Origin: Microcaldota archaeon | Lineage (GTDB): Archaea > Micrarchaeota > Micrarchaeia > Norongarragalinales > CAINOH01 | Direction: 5' to 3' | Assembly: GCA_027371655.1 (NCBI GenBank) | Contig: DAHXMR010000110.1 | Coordinates: forward strand, 1-12,820 | DNA: 12,820 bases | Part shown: positions 5,522 through 12,282 of the stretch, piece by piece | How positions within the stretch are numbered: the first letter of the stretch is position 1 | Layout of the letters: the number at the start of each line of letters is the position of its first letter | The notes under the pieces: model-generated | What the model saw: the letters and a program-made list of their open reading frames with translations, nothing else | Databases searched by the model: none | What the model was told of the DNA's origin: nothing | Position numbers and translations under genes: made by a program

Positions 5522-6628
5522 TCATATCCAGTAGCAGAAGCGTTCGGCCCCGGTTACTTCCGAGGTGCCGATTGCGTCGTATTTTTTGCCGTTGATTTTC
5601 ACTTCGGCAACGCTTGGGAACGTGGTGTAGTCGTAGTCGGTGCGGAAGAGGATGTCCATTATTTTCCCGCCGCGTATGCTGTGCTTTGTGGTCGCGGCGG
5701 CGCTTTTGGTTTTTATCGAGATTTCCACTTCCCCGTTGGGGGTCCGTATTTCCAGTGCGGGCGAGGCTCCGTCGAAGCGCAGTTTCGCCTCCGCCTCGTT
5801 GTACAATTCGCTTGTTCCCGTTTCGAGGTCTATCACGTACAATTGGGCGAACAGGGGGATTTTGGAGGTCTGGCTTGGCAGGTAGGCCTGTTCCATGAAG
5901 CTTATGAAAAGGCTGGGCTGCTCGTCCCCCTCGTTTTTGAAGCATCCCAGTATGGTCCAGTTCCATCCCTCGCCTATCATGGGGACCCGGAAGTGGATGT
6001 TCTCGTTGTACGCGAATTTGCTTTGGATGGTTTTTCCCACGAGGTCCTCGGCCTCGCCCAGGCGGAATTGCGAGAGGTCGCCTTTGGAATCGATGGTCAG
6101 GCTTCCCTTTGCCGGGGAAAGCGTCCAGTACGCGAGCACGTTTTCGAATTCCTCGTACACGCATTTGTATTTCCCGATGTCCGGGGAGATTTCCTCGAAA
6201 GAATAGTGCAGGGTTATTTCCCCGTAGGGCTTGGACGAGTCCGGGGCCTTGGCCTTCATCGTGATGTCGTAGTTTGGCGAGGCGTTTTTCCACGAAAGCT
6301 CGCGCAACGCGTCGGAAACCTCCAAGTGGTCGGGGTAAAAAGTCGCTGTCGCGTTGCAAAAGCCCTCGCCGATGGGGTAGGTCTTGTCCTTGTAGCGTAT
6401 TTCGTTGAAAAGGTAGCGCTGGCTGTTGTCGAAACCAAGCGTTATGAACGAGGAGACGTCGCGGGTGCCTATGGCGGCGTAAATCCAGCCCTTTTCCAAA
6501 GGCTCGTTCGCGCCCGAATACTGGCGCGGCACGGTGAAGTACTTGTCGTACTTGTCCGTCCTAAGGATGTTCACCACGGGCTTGCCGTGGAAGTGGTACT
6601 CCAAAACATCCTTGTTAGAGGCAAGCAT
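5522..6628 (-). CDS. Beta-rich soluble protein of unknown function
   Basis: I do not recognise this 368-residue protein with confidence. It has no signal peptide or membrane helix and many short alternating polar/hydrophobic stretches, suggesting a largely beta structure. Tryptophan/glycine patches such as GWIYAAIG (about 47-54) and GEGWNWTILGCF (mid-protein), then a YVIDLETGTSELYNEAEA segment, loosely recall two-domain lipocalin-like proteins (AttH/CrtC or tocopherol-cyclase-like folds). This is a guess from pattern, not a family assignment. ATG 6628 is the first start, and a TATA-like AT stretch lies about 25 nt upstream with no Shine-Dalgarno. It starts 48 nt after the site-2 protease stop on the same strand, so read-through from that gene is also possible. 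Its downstream side holds a cluster of palindromes. Confidence 0.75.
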   Translation of the reverse strand: MLASNKDVLEYHFHGKPVVNILRTDKYDKYFTVPRQYSGANEPLEKGWIYAAIGTRDVSSFITLGFDNSQRYLFNEIRYKDKTYPIGEGFCNATATFYPDHLEVSDALRELSWKNASPNYDITMKAKAPDSSKPYGEITLHYSFEEISPDIGKYKCVYEEFENVLAYWTLSPAKGSLTIDSKGDLSQFRLGEAEDLVGKTIQSKFAYNENIHFRVPMIGEGWNWTILGCFKNEGDEQPSLFISFMEQAYLPSQTSKIPLFAQLYVIDLETGTSELYNEAEAKLRFDGASPALEIRTPNGEVEISIKTKSAAATTKHSIRGGKIMDILFRTDYDYTTFPSVAEVKINGKKYDAIGTSEVTGAERFCYWI

Positions 6629-6647
6629 ATTTTCCCAAACCCCGCGC

Positions 6648-6657
6648 GAATTATGAT
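6648..6657 (-). promoter_or_regulatory. TATA-like box of the beta-rich protein gene
   Basis: On the minus strand ATCATAATTC, centred about 25 nt before the ATG at 6628, matches the leaderless spacing seen at other genes in this window. Confidence 0.4.
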
Positions 6658-6676
6658 TTGGCTTTTGCAGTCCGCT

Positions 6677-8410
6677 TTACAGGTTTGGCACGATGAGATT
6701 TATTAACAAAAGCGCGACCGTGACCATGCCTGCGAGCACCGCGATTTTTGCGGAAAGCGTTTTCTGCCCCTTTCCCTCGTAAGGCTCCTTCAGGCGGCAC
6801 ATGAGCTCCTCGTAGATGATGCGGCTGCCGTCCGTGATGAACAGGGGCAGCAGGTTTATCACGGCGAGGGCGAGGTTGAGCTGCATCGTTGAAAGAAGTA
6901 TTGCCGAAAGCAGCGCGTATGCGTAGTATGCGCCCTCGAGCCCGGCTTTGGGTTTTTCCTCGAAAGTTATCGCGGGTTTTTCGGCGGCAACGATTCCGAG
7001 CTTGCCGTTTGCGTCAAGATAAAGCGTTTTTTCGCCGCGGCCGGTGAGCAGGGTCACTTTCTGGCCCGGCGATTTTGCCGAAAGCCCTGCCCGCATTTGT
7101 TCCACCGTCGAAACCGGTTTTCCGTCTATTGCCAGAAGCGCGTCGCCCGCGGCAAGCACGTTGCTTGCGGGGGGCTGCGGCGCTTGGGGCGGGCAGGCGA
7201 TTTGCGCCTTGCTGCAGGCGATTGAATAGGCGAAGAAGCATCCGTTGAACGGGTTGAGCTTGGAAAGCCCGTTGCAGTTTTGCGCGGGCGTGGTGTTTGC
7301 CACCGCCGCTATCACGAGTTCGGTTGCGGCAAACGTTTGCTCCTTTGCCATTTCCGCGGTTTTTATGGAAACGTTTTCGGAGCCGTTTTGCGAAAGCAGG
7401 ATTTGGCCGAATTGCGCGGCGTTCGAAACGGGTTTTCCGTCCATCGAAACCAGAATGTCGCCGGGGTGAAGCGTTTGCGCGGCGAGGCTTGTGTTTGAAA
7501 CCGAGCTTATGCTTATTCCCCCTGACAGCGCGCCTTGGATTGGCGCGGTTGCGGCAAGCGCAAGCAGGAGCGCGAAAACCAGCGCGGTTGCAAAGTTCGC
7601 AGTGGTGCCGGCGACGAGTATCCTCTGCTTTTTCATTATCGCGAGCTTCTTGAATTTTTCCTCGTCGGGCTCGACGAAGGCGCCTATGGGAAGGAAGCCC
7701 AAAAGGATTCCCCCGGAGTTTTTGACTTCCAAGCCCTCGGCCCGCGCGAGTATGCCGTGCGAGATTTCGTGCACCCCGGCCGCGATTATGAGCGCGACTA
7801 TCCAGTGCCAGGGCACGGTGAGCCCGGGAATGACCAGCATCACGCCCGCCGGCGCGTTTGGGACGGCGAGGATGTTTATGGTGTTCGACAAAAGCCCCGC
7901 GAAGCCCGCCAAAAACAGCCCGCCCGCGGCAAGCAGCCCTGCGCTTGCAAGCGCGGCGAAAGTTGCGGCTGCGGGCACGCCCAAGCCGCGCCCGCTTTGA
8001 GCGACCAGGGGGTAAAAGAATGCGAGGAATGCGAGTATTGCGATGATGCCGGCGTGCTTTGCGAATTTCCTTGGCGTTTTCGAGAACAAGAGCCACCCGT
8101 AGGGCAGGCCGAATCCGAGTGTGAGGCCGAAGTCGCAGAATTCGCGCCAGAACTTGGGGTCCCGGTCGGCAAGCGCCTGCATGAACCCCAGGCCCTTTTT
8201 GCCGCGAAGCATCAGTACTCCGTACCATCCCTCGAGGCCGGAAAGCTTTTCCAAAAGCATTCCCGACAGCACGAGGACGGAAAGCATCAGGATGCCCTTG
8301 GTGAGGCCCTCGAGCGAAGAGTAGCCTATTGCGAAGAAGAGCGCCGCGGAAAACAGTGCGGTGAGCGCGATTGCCAGCATTGTCCGCGTGTTTTTTTTGG
8401 TTTTGGGCAT
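6677..8410 (-). CDS. Site-2-type intramembrane zinc metalloprotease (M50) with two PDZ-like domains
   Basis: A 577-residue polytopic membrane protease of the S2P family, which cuts transmembrane segments of substrates such as anchored regulators. HEISH at 214-218 gives two zinc His ligands and the catalytic Glu, and NLLPLFITDG at 519-528 supplies the zinc Asp in the second conserved helix. About four to five hydrophobic segments precede HExxH. Between the two active-site helices lie a PDZ-like domain (about 296-365, with LHPGDILVSMDGKPV) and a second (about 416-475, with LAAGDALLAIDGKPV). They are separated by a segment of about 47 residues carrying four cysteines (379, 391, 399, 406), probably outside the membrane. 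A C-terminal helix at about 553-573 ends the protein. ATG 8410 has a TATA-like box 26 nt upstream and no Shine-Dalgarno. The beta-rich protein follows and MBF1 precedes; the substrate cannot be deduced. Confidence 0.92.
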   Translation of the reverse strand: MPKTKKNTRTMLAIALTALFSAALFFAIGYSSLEGLTKGILMLSVLVLSGMLLEKLSGLEGWYGVLMLRGKKGLGFMQALADRDPKFWREFCDFGLTLGFGLPYGWLLFSKTPRKFAKHAGIIAILAFLAFFYPLVAQSGRGLGVPAAATFAALASAGLLAAGGLFLAGFAGLLSNTINILAVPNAPAGVMLVIPGLTVPWHWIVALIIAAGVHEISHGILARAEGLEVKNSGGILLGFLPIGAFVEPDEEKFKKLAIMKKQRILVAGTTANFATALVFALLLALAATAPIQGALSGGISISSVSNTSLAAQTLHPGDILVSMDGKPVSNAAQFGQILLSQNGSENVSIKTAEMAKEQTFAATELVIAAVANTTPAQNCNGLSKLNPFNGCFFAYSIACSKAQIACPPQAPQPPASNVLAAGDALLAIDGKPVSTVEQMRAGLSAKSPGQKVTLLTGRGEKTLYLDANGKLGIVAAEKPAITFEEKPKAGLEGAYYAYALLSAILLSTMQLNLALAVINLLPLFITDGSRIIYEELMCRLKEPYEGKGQKTLSAKIAVLAGMVTVALLLINLIVPNL

Positions 8411-8430
8411 TTTGCACGCATCACTAAGTG

Positions 8431-8443
8431 AATAAAAATAATT
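8431..8443 (-). promoter_or_regulatory. TATA-like box of the site-2 protease gene
   Basis: AT-only run reading AATTATTTTTATT on the minus strand, centred 26 nt before the ATG at 8410. It is the clearest leaderless-type promoter in the window. Confidence 0.55.
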
Positions 8444-8474
8444 TGTAAAGCGGCGCCTTTTTTTTGGGCACGCC

Positions 8475-8491
8475 CGCCTTTCCGCGCGGGA
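8475..8491. repeat. GC-rich palindrome after the mbf1 gene
   Basis: The spacer between the mbf1 stop (8497) and the protease promoter carries the imperfect hairpin CCCGC/GCGGG. A T8-9 run at about 8458-8465 is oriented away from mbf1 transcription, so this is not a textbook terminator for mbf1. Confidence 0.3.
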
Positions 8492-8496
8492 GCGCG

Positions 8497-8988
8497 TTAT
8501 TGTTTATGTTTTATCGAGACGACGTCGGCAAGCGAGAGGCCGCCTGAGCCGCTCAGGTTTTTGAGGCGCATTTTTTCGAGGTCCTTCGAGCTTTCGACTT
8601 CCGAGCCCGATGCTTTGGTTTGCGCTTCCGAGACGAGCGTTATTTTCAGCTCGCGCTCGAGCTTGCGCGCGACCTGCTCGCGGGGCTTTAGCTTTTCCTC
8701 CTCGAGTCGGGCAAGCTCGTGCTCGGAGATGAACAGTTTGCCGGCAAGCTCGCTGCGGGTGAGCCCGTGCTTTTCGCGGCCTTCCACGATAATCCTGCCG
8801 TATCCTTCGGCAAGCGAGTATTCGGCAAGCGGCTTTGCAAGGGGCGCGCCGGACATGCGCACGACTGGCGGTTTTTTCACCGCGCTGCCGAAGCGCGCGC
8901 ATTTGGCGCACACCGACACGCGCGCGCCTTCAACTATTGCCTCGGTTTCCGCGGGCCGTCCGCACAAGTCGCATTCACGATAAGCCAA
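8497..8988 (-). CDS. mbf1: Archaeal multiprotein bridging factor 1 (zinc ribbon + HTH)
   Basis: A 163-residue cytosolic protein, the usual length for archaeal MBF1. The N-terminal zinc ribbon has cysteines at 6, 9, 27 and 30 (CDLC ... CAKC), with the family-like FGSAV after it. A Cro/C1-type helix-turn-helix spans about 63-118 (YGRIIVEGREKHGLTRSELA, then ISEHELARLEEEKLKP). A charged tail follows. Archaeal MBF1 binds DNA-bound or ribosome-bound partners; its exact role is debated. The frame is open to ATG 9078, but a strong TATA-like box lies inside that extension (9059-9068), which would put transcription start near 9037. I therefore prefer TTG 8988, five residues before the first zinc Cys; GGAG lies 12 nt upstream. 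TTG 9018 or 9000 are alternatives. The gene diverges from fen. Confidence 0.88.
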   Translation of the reverse strand: MAYRECDLCGRPAETEAIVEGARVSVCAKCARFGSAVKKPPVVRMSGAPLAKPLAEYSLAEGYGRIIVEGREKHGLTRSELAGKLFISEHELARLEEEKLKPREQVARKLERELKITLVSEAQTKASGSEVESSKDLEKMRLKNLSGSGGLSLADVVSIKHKQ

Positions 8989-9009
8989 AGAATTTTTCAA
9001 CTCCAAAGG

Positions 9010-9024
9010 GGCGGACAAGCCGCC
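9010..9024 (-). promoter_or_regulatory. Hairpin in the predicted mbf1 leader
   Basis: GGCGG/CCGCC with a 5-nt loop, between the predicted transcription start (about 9037) and the TTG start. It could affect initiation, or be chance in GC-rich DNA. Confidence 0.3.
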
Positions 9025-9058
9025 GTGCCCCGCTGTCGCTTTTTGGGGCGTTGTGCAA

Positions 9059-9068
9059 TTATTATAAG
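9059..9068 (-). promoter_or_regulatory. TATA-like box of mbf1
   Basis: CTTATAATAA on the minus strand, in an AT-rich island of the divergent mbf1/fen spacer. The expected start of transcription is about 26 nt further, near 9037. The AT-rich TTTAATTC at 9078-9085 on the plus strand could serve fen. Confidence 0.5.
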
Positions 9069-9138
9069 ACAAAGGCATTTAATTCATTTCTTGAAGCCCG
9101 GCTTTTGCCGCGATTTTGGGTTTTCTGGGTGTTTTGAG

Positions 9139-10170
9139 TTGGGCGCAAAAATCGGCGACATTTTGGAGAAAAGGGAGGTTTCCTTCGACGAGCTTCGGGG
9201 GGTTGTGGCGGTGGACGCCTTCAACTCGCTTTACCAGTTCCTGAGCATAATCCGCCAGCGCGACGGCACGCCATTGATGGACTCCAAGGGCAGGGCCACC
9301 TCGCATTTGAGCGGCTTGTTCTACCGCACGTGCAGTTTTCTTGAAAAAGGCGTCAAGCCCGTTTTTGTTTTCGACGGGAAGCCCTCGATTTTGAAGGCGC
9401 GCACGGTGCAGGAGCGGGGCGAGCGCAAGCAGGACGCCTTGGAAAAATTCAAGGCAGCCGCCGAGGCGGGAGAAGAGGAGGAAATGCGCACGTACGCGAT
9501 GCAAACAACGCATTTGAATTCGGAAATGATAGGGCAGAGCCAAAAGCTCCTCGAATTGCTGGGCGTGCCCTGGGTGCAGGCAAAAGGCGAGGGCGAGGCG
9601 CAGTGCTCGCACATGTGCCGACAGGGCGTTGCAATTGCCGCTTGTTCCCAGGACTTCGATTCCCTCCTTTTCGGCGCGCCCATCCTCGTGCGCAACCTTG
9701 CGATTTCGGGGAAGCGCAAGCTTCCCCACAGGAACACTTTCGTGGACGTCGTTCCCGAGCGCTTCGACTTGCCCGGGAATTTGTCGCGCCTTGGCATTTC
9801 CCAGAAACAGCTTGTGTGGATTGGTATCTTGAGCGGCACGGACTTCAACAAGGGCGTTTATGGGATTGGCGCCAAGAAGGCCTTGAAGCTTGTTTTGGCG
9901 CATCCCGATTCGTTCGAGGATTGCCTTTCGGATTGCAAGGGCGAAATCGGGAACTGGCGGGAGGTGGAGAAAATCTTCCTGCATCCCGGCACGTTCGACG
10001 TTGAAAAAAAGGATTTGGAGTTCAAGCCGCCCAATGCCGCGGAATTGGAAAAATACATGTGCGGGGAATTCGAGTTTTCGCCCGAGCGCGTGCGCGGCGC
10101 GCTTTCGCGCGCGTTTTCAACGGACGCAGCCATAGACAAGCAACAAGCCGCGTTGGGCAAGTGGATGTGA
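9139..10170 (+). CDS. fen: Flap endonuclease 1 (FEN-1)
   Basis: A 343-residue structure-specific 5' nuclease that removes RNA/DNA flaps during Okazaki fragment maturation and repair. All seven active-site acids of the family are present: D26, D79, E151, E153, D172, D174 and D235, in VAVDAFN, VFDGKP, GEGEAQ, SQDFDSLL and GTDFN. DSKGRATSHLSGLFYRT and LVRNLAISGKRKLP are close to archaeal consensus. The helix-hairpin-helix GVYGIGAKKALKL is present. The C-terminus QAALGKWM fits the PCNA-binding PIP box (QxxLxxWM; more often ending FF or WF). TTG 9139 is chosen because FEN proteins start Met-Gly, the Gly amine lies near the active site, and the length is then normal. The frame is open further upstream, but that part overlaps mbf1. 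dedA-like follows after 10 nt. Confidence 0.95.
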   Translation: MGAKIGDILEKREVSFDELRGVVAVDAFNSLYQFLSIIRQRDGTPLMDSKGRATSHLSGLFYRTCSFLEKGVKPVFVFDGKPSILKARTVQERGERKQDALEKFKAAAEAGEEEEMRTYAMQTTHLNSEMIGQSQKLLELLGVPWVQAKGEGEAQCSHMCRQGVAIAACSQDFDSLLFGAPILVRNLAISGKRKLPHRNTFVDVVPERFDLPGNLSRLGISQKQLVWIGILSGTDFNKGVYGIGAKKALKLVLAHPDSFEDCLSDCKGEIGNWREVEKIFLHPGTFDVEKKDLEFKPPNAAELEKYMCGEFEFSPERVRGALSRAFSTDAAIDKQQAALGKWM

Positions 10171-10180
10171 TTTTTTCCAG

Positions 10181-10741
10181 ATGAAGCATTCCGAGATATT
10201 GCGCGCCACCCTGTTCGGCATCGGCTCGATTTTGCTTATGGTTATTGCGATGAAGTTCTTTTCCGGCCTTTTTCCCGGCTTGCACGCGCAGATGCAGGGC
10301 TTCGTTGCCGCGTACGGCTTGCTTGGCGTGTTCGCCGGGGTGTTCGTCGGGAGCACGATACTGCCGTTTCCCACGGACGCTTTTTTCGTCTCCACCGTTT
10401 CGCTTTCCGGGAACGTTTTTCCGGTCGTCGCGGTCTCCGTGGCCGCCGCTTTTTTGGCGGCGCTTTTGAATTTTTTCATCGCCAAATGGTTTTCCAGGCG
10501 TTTCGTGGAAAAGCTCGTCGGGGAAAAGGGGATTGCGGGCGCGAAGGCGGCGATGGACTCTTACGGCCCGTTTGCGATTTTGCTTTTCGGGATAATCCCA
10601 AGTTCCCCCGTGTTCGACGCGATGACCTTCGTGGCGGGCTTGACGGAGATGGACTCAAAAAAATTCGCGCTTTATTTGATTGTTTCCCGCGTTTTGCACT
10701 ACGGGTTGCTCGCGCTTGTTGCGGCAAAAGTCGCGGGCTGA
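10181..10741 (+). CDS. DedA/VTT-domain (SNARE-associated) membrane protein
   Basis: A 186-residue membrane protein with hydrophobic segments at about 8-28, 44-60, 78-104, 127-146 and 163-184. VFVGSTILPFPTDAFFVS is the re-entrant-loop signature of the DedA/VTT family (usually E-x-x-x-P-x-P-x-E/D). YGPFAILLFGIIPSSPVFDA and a late R-x-x-H-Y fit the second re-entrant loop and last helix. Bacterial relatives flip undecaprenyl-phosphate or phospholipids; the archaeal substrate is unknown. It begins 10 nt after the fen stop with no convincing promoter or Shine-Dalgarno and is probably co-transcribed with fen. The functional link between the two is not obvious. Confidence 0.78.
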   Translation: MKHSEILRATLFGIGSILLMVIAMKFFSGLFPGLHAQMQGFVAAYGLLGVFAGVFVGSTILPFPTDAFFVSTVSLSGNVFPVVAVSVAAAFLAALLNFFIAKWFSRRFVEKLVGEKGIAGAKAAMDSYGPFAILLFGIIPSSPVFDAMTFVAGLTEMDSKKFALYLIVSRVLHYGLLALVAAKVAG

Positions 10742-10750
10742 AAAGAAGGG

Positions 10751-10771
10751 AGCCCAAAACGGGCTTTATTT
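10751..10771 (+). terminator. Hairpin terminator of fen-dedA
   Basis: AGCCC-AAAAC-GGGCT followed by TTATTT, 9 nt after the dedA-like stop. It overlaps the stop codon of the converging coiled-coil gene and may serve both directions. Confidence 0.5.
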
Positions 10772-12106
10772 GGCCGCCTTTGCCTTGAGGCGCGCGACTT
10801 CGCGTTCGAGGGCGGCCGTGGCTTTTTCGGAGTGCTGCACGCGTTTTTTGAAGTCCTCGTATTTTTCGCCCATCGCGTTGGCAGTCGCCTGCAGCTTGGT
10901 GAGCATTTTGCGGGTGTCCTTGCCCTCCTCTATGAGCTGGTCGGAGAGGCGGGTTTCAACGCCGGCAATCTCGTTTTCGAGGCCGTCGTACTTGTTCTCG
11001 AAGCCCATGGTCTGGTCCTCGAATTTTTCGAACTTGTCCTCGATTTTCTTGGTGTGGCCGTCGAGTTCCTTGCGCACCGCCTGCGCGGTGGCGTTGGATT
11101 GGTCCACGAGTTTGGCGGTTTTTTCGTAGTTGGCCTGTATTGACGAGAGCGATTCGTCGAGTTTGGCGACCTTTTCGGCGATTTCGGCCTTCATGCGCTC
11201 GACTTCGGCCTGCGCCTCGGCGACCACGAGGTCCTTGAGGCCTTCGGTGGCCTTCAATTGCTTGTCCGCTTCCACGATTTTTTCGTCGGTCGCGGCGCGC
11301 AGGTCGGAGAATTCCTTTTTGGTCGCGAATCCCTCCGAGCGCACGCGCAGGCTGTCGAAGTCGCGCACGAGTTCGCGCAGCGCGTCGGACACGGTCTGCA
11401 CCTGGTCGGCCAGGCGCTTGTAGTTTGCGAAGTCCTTTTCGACTTCCGCGAAAATCGCTTCCACCTTTTCGGAGTGCCGTTGTATCACGGCCTCGCTTTT
11501 CTTTATTTCGTCGAGTTCGCGCTTGACCTCCTCCTGCAGCTTCAGGAGGGTTTCCTCGCTTGTGCCGAAAACTATGAGCTTGCTTTTCAGTTCCTTGACG
11601 TCGTCGGTCATCTGCGATTGGACGGCCTCGTTCTTTTCGTTGCGCGCCCGCAGTTCCTCGGTTTTGGAGTCCACGCGCCGGACTTCCGAGAGGAGCTTGT
11701 CGGGCTGCACGGCCTCTATAAGTGAAACGGCTTTTTCGGCGTTGACCCTGATTTCCTGCGAGTCCTTTTCCGCGTCAAGCATAAGCGCGCGCAGTTCGCC
11801 GACGGACTCGTTCGCGCGCGCGAATTTCTCGTCGTAAATGGCGCGCTGTTCCTTCAGGGCCTGTATTTGCGCGGCAAGCGTGTCCACCTGCGCCTGCAGC
11901 CGTATTACCTGCGAGAAGTTCCCTCCGCTTTTGCGCCCGCCCTCGGCGCCTTCTTCGGGCTGCGCCGCCGCGGGTTCGGAAGGGGCTTGCGCTTCGTAAA
12001 GCTCTTCGCTGGACTTGAGCGAGGCGTCTATTTTCGCCTGTTCCGCCGCCTCGGCGTCCTCGGTGCTCTGGGGTTTTTTGCCCAAAATCCCGTCAAGAAT
12101 GCCCAT
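10766..12106 (-). CDS. Long archaeal coiled-coil protein, function unknown
   Basis: A 446-residue soluble protein starting MGILDGILGKK. A low-complexity acidic/alanine-proline stretch (about 14-58) leads to an almost continuous heptad-rich coiled coil from about 65 to the end. Inside are FARANESVGELRALMLDAEK, LIEAVQPDKL and an EEVKRELDEIKKSEAVIQRH segment. This layout recalls coiled-coil proteins common in DPANN archaea and, more loosely, archaellum FlaC/D-type accessory proteins; that is recollection of pattern, not a verified match. A filament, scaffold or ATPase-partner role is possible. ATG 12106 is preferred over ATG 12178 because a TATA-like box lies 27 nt upstream, and the upstream 24 codons overlap an inverted repeat. 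The HerA-like ATPase ends 176 nt upstream on the same strand. Confidence 0.8.
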   Translation of the reverse strand: MGILDGILGKKPQSTEDAEAAEQAKIDASLKSSEELYEAQAPSEPAAAQPEEGAEGGRKSGGNFSQVIRLQAQVDTLAAQIQALKEQRAIYDEKFARANESVGELRALMLDAEKDSQEIRVNAEKAVSLIEAVQPDKLLSEVRRVDSKTEELRARNEKNEAVQSQMTDDVKELKSKLIVFGTSEETLLKLQEEVKRELDEIKKSEAVIQRHSEKVEAIFAEVEKDFANYKRLADQVQTVSDALRELVRDFDSLRVRSEGFATKKEFSDLRAATDEKIVEADKQLKATEGLKDLVVAEAQAEVERMKAEIAEKVAKLDESLSSIQANYEKTAKLVDQSNATAQAVRKELDGHTKKIEDKFEKFEDQTMGFENKYDGLENEIAGVETRLSDQLIEEGKDTRKMLTKLQATANAMGEKYEDFKKRVQHSEKATAALEREVARLKAKAAK

Positions 12107-12128
12107 AAGTGCCCAACAACCGTTTTCC

Positions 12129-12136
12129 GTTTTATT
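12129..12136 (-). promoter_or_regulatory. TATA-like box of the coiled-coil gene
   Basis: AATAAAAC on the minus strand, centred 27 nt before the ATG at 12106. Its upstream edge overlaps the first inverted repeat (from 12134). Confidence 0.5.
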
Positions 12137-12221
12137 GCAAACCACGAAAGTCTTTCGGCTTTTTCGCATGGTTTGCAATCTTGCAAGCCAAAAAATGGCT
12201 AAAAACTTTCTTGGCTTGCAA
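12134..12221. repeat. Two tandem inverted repeats, operator- or small-RNA-like
   Basis: The first repeat pairs ATTGCAAACCA (12134-12144) with TGGTTTGCAAT (12169-12179) and encloses a further palindrome, CGAAAGTCTTTCG. The second pairs TTGCAAGCCAA (12181-12191) with TTGGCTTGCAA (12211-12221). All four arms share TTGCAA(A/G)CCA, and corresponding arms are 43-46 bp apart. The first unit overlaps the TATA box of the coiled-coil gene. The rest of the gap up to 12282 holds a second AT-rich box (12259-12269) and a T6 run on the minus strand; no gene is seen there. Confidence 0.6.
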
Positions 12222-12282
12222 TAGCGCTTCCCAATTGCGCAAATAGAACCCGTTCCGCGTATAAAAAACTTGACAACCGCGG

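Noticed and set aside
8719..9138. N-terminal extension of FEN from an upstream start
   Set aside because: It overlaps the mbf1 coding region antisense, adds non-homologous residues and would destroy the conserved Met-Gly N-terminus.
12134..12221. CRISPR mini-array
   Set aside because: The repeats are inverted pairs rather than equal direct repeats with unique spacers, and there are only two units with no cas genes nearby.
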